64,000 nt of DNA from Geminicoccaceae bacterium (GTDB lineage: Bacteria > Pseudomonadota > Alphaproteobacteria > Geminicoccales > Geminicoccaceae). The stretch is from NCBI GenBank assembly GCA_020638495.1, contig JACKIN010000003.1, positions 62,001 through 126,000 on the forward strand, read 5' to 3'. The notes under the pieces are model-generated. The model did no database searches and was not told the DNA's origin. It saw only the letters and a program-made list of their open reading frames with translations. The position numbers and the translations under genes were made by a program. Shown piece after piece: positions 55,317-64,000 of the stretch. The stretch's first letter is position 1. Each line of letters begins with the position of its first letter.

Positions 55317-56825
55317 ATGGCGGCCGATCTCATCCTGGCGATCGACCAGGGCACGACGAGCACCCGCTCGATCCTGTTCGATGCGACCGGCCGGCCGATC
55401 GCCACGGCCCAGCGCGAGCTGCAGCAGCTCTATCCGGCGGATGGCTGGGTAGAGCACGATCCCGAGCACATCTGGGCCGACACGCTCAGCACCTGCGAGT
55501 GGGTCCTGGAGCGGGCGGGCGTGCCGATCGCTCGGGTCGCGGCCATCGGCATCACCAACCAGCGCGAGACGGCGATCGTCTGGGAGCGGGCAAGCGGCCG
55601 GGCGATCGCCAATGCCATCGTCTGGCAGGACCGGCGCACGGCGCCGCTCTGTCGCGAGCTGGTCGCCGACGGGCTGACCGAGACGGTGGCGGCCAGGACC
55701 GGGCTGGTCATCGACGCCTATTTCTCCGCGACCAAGGTGGCCTGGCTTCTCGACAACGTGCCGGGGGCGCGGGCCAGGGCCGAGCGTGGCGAGCTCGCCT
55801 TCGGCACGGTCGACTGCTTTCTGCTCTGGCGGCTGACCGGCGGCGAGGTGCATGCGACGGACGCCGCCAACGCGGCGCGCACCATGCTCTTCGACATCGG
55901 CCGGCAGGACTGGGACGAGGAGCTGCTCGAGCGGCTCGGCATCCCGCGCTCGATGCTGCCCGAGGTCAAGGACAACAGCGGCCTCTTCGGCACCACCGAC
56001 CCCGCCGTCCTGGGTGCCGCGATCCCGGTCACCGGCATGGCCGGCGACCAGCAGGCGGCGACCTTCGGCCAGGCCTGCTTCGAGCCCGGCATGCTCAAGA
56101 GCACCTACGGCACGGGCTGCTTCGCGCTGCTCAACACGGGCGGGCGGATGGTGCCGTCCAGAAACCGGCTCCTGACCACCGTCGCCTATCGCCTCGACGG
56201 AAAGACGACCTATGCCATCGAGGGCAGCATCTTCATCGCCGGGGCCGCCGTCCAGTGGGTCAGGGACGGGCTTCGGGCGATCGGCAATGCGGCCGAGAGC
56301 GAGGCCCTGGCCCGCGACCTGCCGGACACCGGCGGGGTCTACCTGGTGCCGGCCTTCACCGGCCTGGGTGCTCCCTACTGGGATCCCGACGCGCGCGCCG
56401 CCATCCTCGGCCTGACCCGGGACAGCGGCCTTCGGCACATCGTCAGGGCGGCGCTCGAATCGGTCTGCTACCAGACGGCCGATCTCATGGCGGCGATGAA
56501 GGACGACATCGAGGCCGCCGATGCCGGTGTGTTGCCGGAGACGCTTCGGGTCGATGGCGGCATGGTCGCCAATGACTGGGTCTGCCAGTATCTCGCGGAC
56601 ATCCTCGACTGCCCGGTGGAGCGGCCGGCGGTGGTCGAGACCACCGCGCTCGGTGCCGCCTTTCTCGCCGGGCTCGCCATCGGCCTCTACCCGTCGCAGG
56701 CCTTCATCGCCGAGAGCTGGCGCGCCGATGGCCGGTTCACGCCGCAGCTCGACCCGTCGACCCGCCGCCGCCGGCTCGACGGCTGGGCCGAAGCGGTCGG
56801 TCGCGTGCGCACCCGGGGCCGATGA
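55317..56825 (+). CDS. glpK: Glycerol kinase
   Basis: 502 residues, the standard length. The FGGY-kinase phosphate-binding motif is LAIDQGTTSTRSILFD near residue 6. AIGITNQRETAIVWE and GMAGDQQAATFGQACFEPGM then LKSTYGTGCFAL are classic GlpK sequences, and VDGGMVANDWVCQYLADILD provides the C-terminal nucleotide site. It phosphorylates glycerol with ATP. Its stop overlaps the regulator start by 4 bases. The nearby MITE occupies the region where a promoter would lie. Confidence 0.96.
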   Translation: MAADLILAIDQGTTSTRSILFDATGRPIATAQRELQQLYPADGWVEHDPEHIWADTLSTCEWVLERAGVPIARVAAIGITNQRETAIVWERASGRAIANAIVWQDRRTAPLCRELVADGLTETVAARTGLVIDAYFSATKVAWLLDNVPGARARAERGELAFGTVDCFLLWRLTGGEVHATDAANAARTMLFDIGRQDWDEELLERLGIPRSMLPEVKDNSGLFGTTDPAVLGAAIPVTGMAGDQQAATFGQACFEPGMLKSTYGTGCFALLNTGGRMVPSRNRLLTTVAYRLDGKTTYAIEGSIFIAGAAVQWVRDGLRAIGNAAESEALARDLPDTGGVYLVPAFTGLGAPYWDPDARAAILGLTRDSGLRHIVRAALESVCYQTADLMAAMKDDIEAADAGVLPETLRVDGGMVANDWVCQYLADILDCPVERPAVVETTALGAAFLAGLAIGLYPSQAFIAESWRADGRFTPQLDPSTRRRRLDGWAEAVGRVRTRGR

Positions 56826-57589
56826 TCGACCTCGTCGGGCGGCGAGCCGAGATCGTGGCCCTGGTGCAGCGTCAGGGCTTCGTCACCATCGAGGCGCTGG
56901 CGCAGCAGTTCGGCGTGACGCCGCAGACCATCCGCCGCGACATCAACGAGCTCGCTGCCGAGGGCGTGCTGCAGCGCTACCACGGCGGTGCGGCGGTGCC
57001 GTCCAGCGTGCACAACATCGCCTATTCGAGCCGCCAGGTGATGCATCTCGAGGCGAAGCGGCGGATCGCGCGGGAGGTCGCCCGGCACATCCCCGACGAC
57101 GCCTCGCTCTGCATCAATATCGGCACGACCAACGAGGAGATCGCCAAGGCGCTGCTCGACCATCGGGGCCTGAGCGTGATCACCAACAACCTGCACGTCG
57201 CCGAGCTGATGGCCGGCAACGAGGACTTCCAGGTGGTGGTGGCCGGCGGCCTGGTGCGCGCCCGCGACCGCGGCATCGTCGGCGAGGCGACCATCGATTC
57301 GATCGCCCAGTTCCGGGTGGACATCGCGGTGATCGGCATCAGCGCCATCGACCTCGACGGCACGCTGCTCGACTTCGACTATCGCGAGGTGCGGGTGGCG
57401 CAGACCATCATCGGCCATGCGCGCAAGGTCTATCTGGCCGCCGACCACAGCAAGATCGGCCGGCCGGCGATGGCGCGGCTCGGCGACATGAGCCAGATCG
57501 ACGCGTTCTTCACCGACCGCGCCCCGCCGCCCGAGCTCGCCGCCGTGCTCGAATCGTGCGGCACGCGGCTGGTGGTGGCCGGGGACTGA
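56822..57589 (+). CDS. glpR: DeoR/GlpR-family transcriptional regulator
   Basis: 255 residues. The N-terminal DeoR helix-turn-helix reads FVTIEALAQQFGVTPQTIRR followed by DINELAAEGVLQRYHGGA. The C-terminal DeoRC sensor has NIGTTNEEIAKALLDH and VAGGLVRARDRGIVGEATID. Translational coupling to glpK makes it very likely a glycerol-3-phosphate-responsive repressor of the glycerol pathway. The glpD and glpF genes are not in the window. Confidence 0.88.
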   Translation: MIDLVGRRAEIVALVQRQGFVTIEALAQQFGVTPQTIRRDINELAAEGVLQRYHGGAAVPSSVHNIAYSSRQVMHLEAKRRIAREVARHIPDDASLCINIGTTNEEIAKALLDHRGLSVITNNLHVAELMAGNEDFQVVVAGGLVRARDRGIVGEATIDSIAQFRVDIAVIGISAIDLDGTLLDFDYREVRVAQTIIGHARKVYLAADHSKIGRPAMARLGDMSQIDAFFTDRAPPPELAAVLESCGTRLVVAGD

Positions 57590-57601
57590 GCGCCGACCCG
57601 C

Positions 57602-58153
57602 TCAGTCCGCGGGCTTCGGGATCTCGTGGATGTGGATGTCGTGGGCGGCGTGCTCGCCCAGGATCCGCAGCGCCTTGCGCTCGGCCGCCTCGTCGGGGGT
57701 GCGCACCCAGAGCAGGATGCCGCCCCGCTCGAGCTGCTCCTCGAGCCAGTCGGCATGCCGCTTGTCCATCCAGCGCGCCAGCACCGTGCCGATCAGGGCT
57801 CCGGTGATCGCGGTGCCGGCGATGGCGGCGGCGACGGCACCGGCCGAGGCGACGACGGTGCCGGCGGCGATCAGGGTCGGCAGGGTGGTCATCGAGCCCA
57901 CCACCATGTCCTCGCGCCTGGCGACGGTGCGGGTCGAGACGAAGGCGGTGCGGGGTGCCGCGGGGTCGTCCTCGGCCTCCTCGACCCGGCGGTACATCCG
58001 CCCGAGCTTGCCTTCCACCGTCCCGTGGCCGGCGAGCAGGCTGATGTCGCTGTCGGCGAAGCCGGCTTCCTCGAGCGCCTCGACGGCCAGCTCGAGCGCC
58101 GCCACGTCCTCCATCACCGCCACCGCCTCGCGCACCGTGCCCGCACCGCTCAT
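57602..58153 (-). CDS. Hypothetical protein with central glycine/alanine-rich hydrophobic segment
   Basis: 183 residues from ATG 58153 with GGGAGA nine bases upstream. The N-terminal part (AVAVMEDVAALELAVEALEE, then AGFADSDISLL) resembles the domain of general-stress/low-temperature-induced proteins that read a beta-alpha-beta pair. A glycine/alanine-zipper stretch follows (TLIAAGTVVASAGAVAAAIA). The last part repeats a similar fold (RGGILLWVRTPDEAAERKAL). Role unknown. Confidence 0.7.
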   Translation of the reverse strand: MSGAGTVREAVAVMEDVAALELAVEALEEAGFADSDISLLAGHGTVEGKLGRMYRRVEEAEDDPAAPRTAFVSTRTVARREDMVVGSMTTLPTLIAAGTVVASAGAVAAAIAGTAITGALIGTVLARWMDKRHADWLEEQLERGGILLWVRTPDEAAERKALRILGEHAAHDIHIHEIPKPAD

Positions 58154-58224
58154 CCGCCATTCTCCCGATTTCGGATCGACCCGACGTCTGTAGCAGAGAC
58201 GCAAACGCTCGGCGATGCGGTCGC

Positions 58225-58467
58225 TCAGTCGCGCGGCAGGAGGAAGACGGCCGTGCCCATGGCGAGCCCGCCGAAGGTGACGGCGAAGCCCGCGGCCACG
58301 AGGACGAGGGCGGTGAGCTCGAGCCCGTTGCCGAAGAGCAGGTCGCCGAGCCCGCCGACATTGGCGCGGATCAGGGCCGCCAGCAGCAGCCAGCCGGCGG
58401 CGATGCCGAGGGCGCAGTTCTTGCCGAGGAAGATGAGGAGCCGCCAGTCCTCGCCCATACCAGCCAT
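58225..58467 (-). CDS. Small two-span membrane protein
   Basis: 80 residues with two hydrophobic helices (LGIAAGWLLLAALIRANVGG and ALVLVAAGFAVTFGGLAMGT). It lies between the stress-type protein and a GNAT on the same strand. The composition and codon use look genuine, but no family could be named. Confidence 0.6.
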   Translation of the reverse strand: MAGMGEDWRLLIFLGKNCALGIAAGWLLLAALIRANVGGLGDLLFGNGLELTALVLVAAGFAVTFGGLAMGTAVFLLPRD

Positions 58468-58509
58468 CCGCTTCGCGTCCCTCCAGAAATGGGGTGGCGA
58501 GGCGCCCGA

Positions 58510-59025
58510 TCAAACCGCTTGCGTCCCGCCCGGGTCGAGCTCGAGCCGCATCGGCGTCGCGACGACGCCCTGGAACTCGCCGGCCTCGCCGGTCGCCCGG
58601 AAGCCGAGGCGGTGGTAGATCGGGACGGCATAGGCCGAGGCGTTGACGGTGAGATCGCCGACCGGCGGCCGGGCCGCCGCCAGGTGGCCCGTGATCACGT
58701 CCAGGAGACGGCGGGCGATGCCCCGGCCCTGCAGGTCGACCGCCACGAAGAGCAGGGTCAGGTGGTCGAGGCCGTCGATCCGGCCGTCCCGACCGCGCAG
58801 CTCGGCGTAGCCGACGAGCGCCTCTCCCAGGCTGGCGCGGAAGCCGACGGCACCGTCCATGAGACGACGGCGAAGCGCCTTCTCGGTGACGTAGAGGCGA
58901 AAGGCGACGCGGCCGACCTCGCCGAGATCGGGGGCGACGAAGCGGGCGAAGGCCGGCTCGATCAGCCGGGCAATGGCGCCGGCCTCTCTGACCTGGGCGC
59001 GGGCGATCCTGAGCGGCTTGCTCAT
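58510..59025 (-). CDS. GNAT-family N-acetyltransferase
   Basis: 171 residues. The acetyl-CoA-binding motif region is LLFVAVDLQGRGIARRLLDV (Q/RxxGxG/A), preceded by a beta strand after AELRG. The C-terminal part contains VNASAYAVPIYHRLGFRATG, the usual YxxxGF end of the GNAT fold. Acceptor substrate unknown. It is 11 bases from the SDR gene and likely cotranscribed. Confidence 0.85.
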   Translation of the reverse strand: MSKPLRIARAQVREAGAIARLIEPAFARFVAPDLGEVGRVAFRLYVTEKALRRRLMDGAVGFRASLGEALVGYAELRGRDGRIDGLDHLTLLFVAVDLQGRGIARRLLDVITGHLAAARPPVGDLTVNASAYAVPIYHRLGFRATGEAGEFQGVVATPMRLELDPGGTQAV

Positions 59026-59036
59026 GCCCTGGGAGC

Positions 59037-59741
59037 CTAGACGGAGGCGGTGAGGCCGCCGTCGATCCGCAGGTTCTGGCCGGTGACGTAGGCGGCAGCG
59101 TCAGAGGCGAGGTAGGCGATAAGCCCGGAGACCTCCTCGGCCCTGCCGTAGCGCCCCATCGGGATCCGCGCCCGGCGATCCTCGGTCTCGGGCAGGCTGT
59201 CGATGAAGCCCGGCAGGATGTTGTTCATGCGCACGTTGTCGGCGGCGTAGCGGTTGGCGAAGAGCTTGGCGAAGCTGGCGAGGCCGGCGCGAAAGACGCC
59301 GGAGGTGGGGAAGAGCGGGTCGGGCTCGAAGGTGGCGAAGGTCGAGATGTTGATGATCGCCCCGCCGCCCTGCGCCACCATGATCGGCGTGACCAGGCGC
59401 GCCGGCCGGATGACGTTCAGGAGATAGACCTCCATGCCCAGATGCCAGTCCTCGTCGCTGATCGCGAGGATCGGGCCCTTCGGCCCGTGGCCGGCCGAGT
59501 TGACCAGCACGTCGATCCGGCCCCAGCGCTGCATGGCGAGATCCACCAGCCGGCGGTGGTCGTCGATCGAGCGGTTGGAGCCGGTGACGCCGACGCCGCC
59601 GAGCTCGGCCGCCAGCGCCTCGCCCTTGCCGGACGAGGAGAGGATGGCGAGCCGAAAGCCGTCGGCCGCCAGCCGCCGGGCGGCATCCGCACCCATGCCG
59701 CTGCCGCCAGCCGTGATCAGTGCCACCCTGTCCGTCGCCAC
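59037..59741 (-). CDS. SDR-family oxidoreductase-like protein without the usual Tyr-Lys pair
   Basis: About 234 residues from GTG 59741, preceded by GGGAGA eight bases upstream. The Rossmann motif is VALITAGGSGMGADAARRLA; LVNSAGHGPKG corresponds to the NNAG motif, and INISTFATF gives the catalytic-Ser region. Where YxxxK is expected the protein has FPTSGVFRAGLASFAK, so the Tyr and Lys are replaced. The C-terminus YVTGQNLRIDGGLTASV is typical SDR. It may be an NAD(P)-binding non-catalytic or divergent enzyme. Confidence 0.85.
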   Translation of the reverse strand: MATDRVALITAGGSGMGADAARRLAADGFRLAILSSSGKGEALAAELGGVGVTGSNRSIDDHRRLVDLAMQRWGRIDVLVNSAGHGPKGPILAISDEDWHLGMEVYLLNVIRPARLVTPIMVAQGGGAIINISTFATFEPDPLFPTSGVFRAGLASFAKLFANRYAADNVRMNNILPGFIDSLPETEDRRARIPMGRYGRAEEVSGLIAYLASDAAAYVTGQNLRIDGGLTASV

Positions 59742-59866
59742 GTCGCGTTCTCCCGTTCCCTGCCCTGACCGAGGCCATGACAGAGATTGCGAAGACCGGC
59801 AATTCTGCGCATACAATCGGCACGCGGCGGGTCCGACCGAGGCGCCCGACAATCCAGGAGAAAACA

Positions 59867-60220
59867 ATGCGTCAGGGACTGACGGTGCTCGCCGGGGCGG
59901 CGCTGCTGGCGGCGGCGGCGAGCGCCGAGGCCAGCCCGTTCGAGCGGCAGACGACCGGTGAGCTGCAGGCGATCTGCGCGTCGCCGGCCGAGCTCGACCA
60001 GCATTTCTGCATCGGCTTCATCCTCGGTGCCGGGCAGCTCTATGCCGAGATGCTGCGGATCGAGGCGATCGAGCCCCTCGCCTGCCCGGAGCCGGAGCCG
60101 ACGCTGACCGTGCTGCGCGACACCTTCGTGGGCTGGGCCGGCGCGCATCCCGAGGAGGCCGACACGCGGGCGATCGATGGGATGATGCAGGCGGCCGCCG
60201 AGACGTGGCCGTGCAATTGA
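59867..60220 (+). CDS. Rap1a/Tai-like small secreted protein
   Basis: 117 residues from ATG 59867, preceded by AGGAG. A signal peptide ending SAEA is followed by a four-cysteine domain: AICASPAELDQHFCIGFILG, LACPEPEPTLT and the terminal WPCN. FCIGFILGAGQLY and VLRDTFVGWAGAHPEEAD match the Rap1a immunity-protein domain, also found in general periplasmic proteins. No partner toxin gene is nearby, so an immunity role is unsupported. Confidence 0.7.
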   Translation: MRQGLTVLAGAALLAAAASAEASPFERQTTGELQAICASPAELDQHFCIGFILGAGQLYAEMLRIEAIEPLACPEPEPTLTVLRDTFVGWAGAHPEEADTRAIDGMMQAAAETWPCN

Positions 60221-60246
60221 ACACAACAGTGTCCGGGGAAACTTCG

Positions 60247-60498
60247 ATGACGACCAGGAACAGGGCAAGCCGGCTGGTTGCCGGCGTGGCGTTGATCGGC
60301 CTCTTGTCCGGCTGCGGCGTGCTCGACGTCGACGACAAGACCGGCCAGCGCGCCGCCACCGGTGCGGCGGTCGGTGCCGCGGCGGGCGCGGCGGTCGGCG
60401 TGCTGACCGGCGGGCTGCTGGCTTCGACCGTGGCGGGTGCGGTCGTCGGCGGCGCCGGCGGCTTCATCTTCGACCAGGCGGATCGCGCCGGCAACTGA
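60247..60498 (+). CDS. Glycine-zipper lipoprotein
   Basis: 83 residues from ATG 60247 with GGGGAAAC upstream. The signal VALIGLLSGC ends in a lipobox Cys. The rest is a glycine/alanine zipper (GAAVGAAAGAAVGVLTGGLL and AGAVVGGAGGFIFDQA), as in small outer-membrane or envelope lipoproteins. It starts 27 bases after the preceding gene; a strong terminator follows. Confidence 0.7.
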   Translation: MTTRNRASRLVAGVALIGLLSGCGVLDVDDKTGQRAATGAAVGAAAGAAVGVLTGGLLASTVAGAVVGGAGGFIFDQADRAGN

Positions 60499-60515
60499 CG
60501 TCGGGTCCGACAAGC

Positions 60516-60548
60516 AGAGGGGCACCGCCCCGACGGCGGTGCCCCTCT
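60516..60548. terminator. Strong hairpin terminator between convergent lipoprotein and acnA genes
   Basis: A perfect 14-base-pair stem, AGAGGGGCACCGCC (60516-60529) with GGCGGTGCCCCTCT (60535-60548), and a five-base loop. It lies 18 bases after the lipoprotein stop and 14 bases after the acnA stop on the other strand, so it can serve both genes. The T-run is short. Confidence 0.8.
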
Positions 60549-60561
60549 TCGCGTCGAGCGC

Positions 60562-63273
<2,712 letters not shown>

Positions 63274-63713
63274 GGCGTTCTCCCATTCCCGTTGCTCGAC
63301 CGACCAGATTGCGGCCGGTTATACGCGCGCCGGGCCGCGGCCGAAAGGTGTCCGGCTGTCGCGCGCCGGCTCGCCCGATGCGGCCGCGCGCCGCGCCGGC
63401 GGCAGCGCCGATGCGGCAATGTCATCGCCACGAACGGCAAGTCGATCGCCGGTCTCTTAAACAATTATCTTGATGATTAGCGACAACGTCTGGTCAAAAC
63501 AAAGACAAAAAGAGATCGCCGTTAGTTGTTTCGCTGCCGCGGGGTATGCGCATCACCGCCCGTCCCGACGACCGGGGCGGCCGGTTGTGCTAATGAACCG
63601 TTAAGCTGAGGGCTCGGAACTTCGCCGCAGCAACGCCATATACCAAGACAGACAGGCAGTGCCCGTGCCGACCCGCGGCCGGGCACCGCCAGCAAGCAAG
63701 AATGGGAACGCCG
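63274..63713. other. Divergent intergenic region between acnA and the eipB-like gene
   Basis: 440 bases without a convincing gene. Near 63455-63515 there is a markedly AT-rich stretch (CTTAAACAATTATCTTGATG and the following AAACAAAGACAAAAAGAG), unlike the GC-rich surroundings. It is the likely promoter zone, most plausibly for the rightward gene. No clear repeat or terminator is visible. Confidence 0.4.
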
Positions 63714-64000
63714 ATGTCCACCGTCCGTCGCCTCGCCTGCCTGGTCGTCGGCGCCCTGGCCGCGCTCGGCTCCGCCGCCGCCGACGCCAGGGTGGACCTG
63801 CTGTCGCATCGCGCGGTCTATCGGCTGAGCCTCGCCGACTCCGATCGGTCGATCGGCGTCACCTCGGTGGATGGCGGGCTGGTGCTGGAGTGGCGGGCGT
63901 CCTGCGAGGGCTCGATCAGCAACCAGCGGATCGGCTTCGTCGCCAGCCTCGGCGACGGCCCGGGCTTCGTCTACGACGTGCGCTTCTCGAGCTGGGAATC
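63714..64000 (+). CDS. EipB/DUF1849-family envelope protein (partial, 5' end)
   Basis: The first 95 residues are in the window, starting at ATG 63714 with GGGAACG upstream. A signal peptide ending SAAADA precedes VDLLSHRAVYRLSLADSDRS and GLVLEWRASCEGSISNQRIG, the beginning of the DUF1849/EipB fold, a periplasmic beta-spiral protein of alphaproteobacteria needed for envelope integrity. The gene runs off the right edge. Confidence 0.75.
   Translation, partial: MSTVRRLACLVVGALAALGSAAADARVDLLSHRAVYRLSLADSDRSIGVTSVDGGLVLEWRASCEGSISNQRIGFVASLGDGPGFVYDVRFSSWE

Noticed and set aside
59867..60220. Rap1a-like protein as the immunity partner of a secreted toxin
   Set aside because: No toxin or type VI secretion gene is nearby, and Rap1a-domain proteins are common as ordinary periplasmic proteins.

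Overview
The window looks like a chromosomal segment of a high-GC alphaproteobacterium, probably Rhodospirillales/Geminicoccales-like. The grounds are strong GC codon bias, a ccoNOQP cbb3 oxidase operon, an smo/mtl-type polyol operon, an EipB/DUF1849 envelope protein and DUF2189. No rRNA or tRNA gene was recognised. The lineage is an inference.

Layout. 1-6878: surface-polysaccharide genes (ABC exporter, two methyltransferases, polysaccharide deacetylase, two tandemly duplicated family 2 glycosyltransferases). 6955-8049: a graveyard of minus-strand remnants (IS481-type transposase, DppC-type permease tail, amidohydrolase). 8354-12127: a three-gene ABC importer resembling the putative 2-aminoethylphosphonate/iron type with a fused double permease. 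12173-16883 (minus): ccoN-ccoO-ccoQ-ccoP, a small membrane protein, a DUF2189 protein and ccoS. 17260-17620 and 19126-19397: two unexplained repeat blocks, flanking a SOUL haem-binding lipoprotein gene and a small membrane protein gene.

20011-32454 is the most striking part: a type I-E CRISPR-Cas locus being destroyed by insertion sequences. cas3, cse2 and cas7 are open. cse1 is cut into three pieces by two same-length (1468 bp) IS copies with identical transposases in opposite orientation, each with its own 4-bp target duplication (ATAG; TTAA). Removing both copies and one TSD from each restores a 519-codon frame exactly. cas5e is cut by an IS3-family element. cas6e, cas1, cas2 and the array are absent. 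One solitary I-E-like repeat abuts a phage-protein fragment.

33043-39899 (minus): polyol (mannitol/sorbitol-type) uptake and oxidation operon, headed by a LacI-family regulator with a visible promoter/operator. 40231-41475: Fsr-like MFS exporter. 41497-52306: an HDAC-family hydrolase, then a second polysaccharide cluster: CDP-sugar genes (rfbG, rfbF), an epimerase, four glycosyltransferase proteins including an apparent glycosyltransferase/thymidylate-kinase-like fusion, and a flippase. A sharply bounded block, about 42290-45210, is riddled with small frameshifts while its flanks are clean. This looks more like a poorly polished assembly patch than ordinary decay.

52248-64000: polA, a MITE-like triple-hairpin element with CTAG ends, glpK-glpR, several small or stress-type proteins, a GNAT, an SDR lacking the usual Tyr/Lys, two small exported proteins, acnA, and the start of an eipB-like gene.
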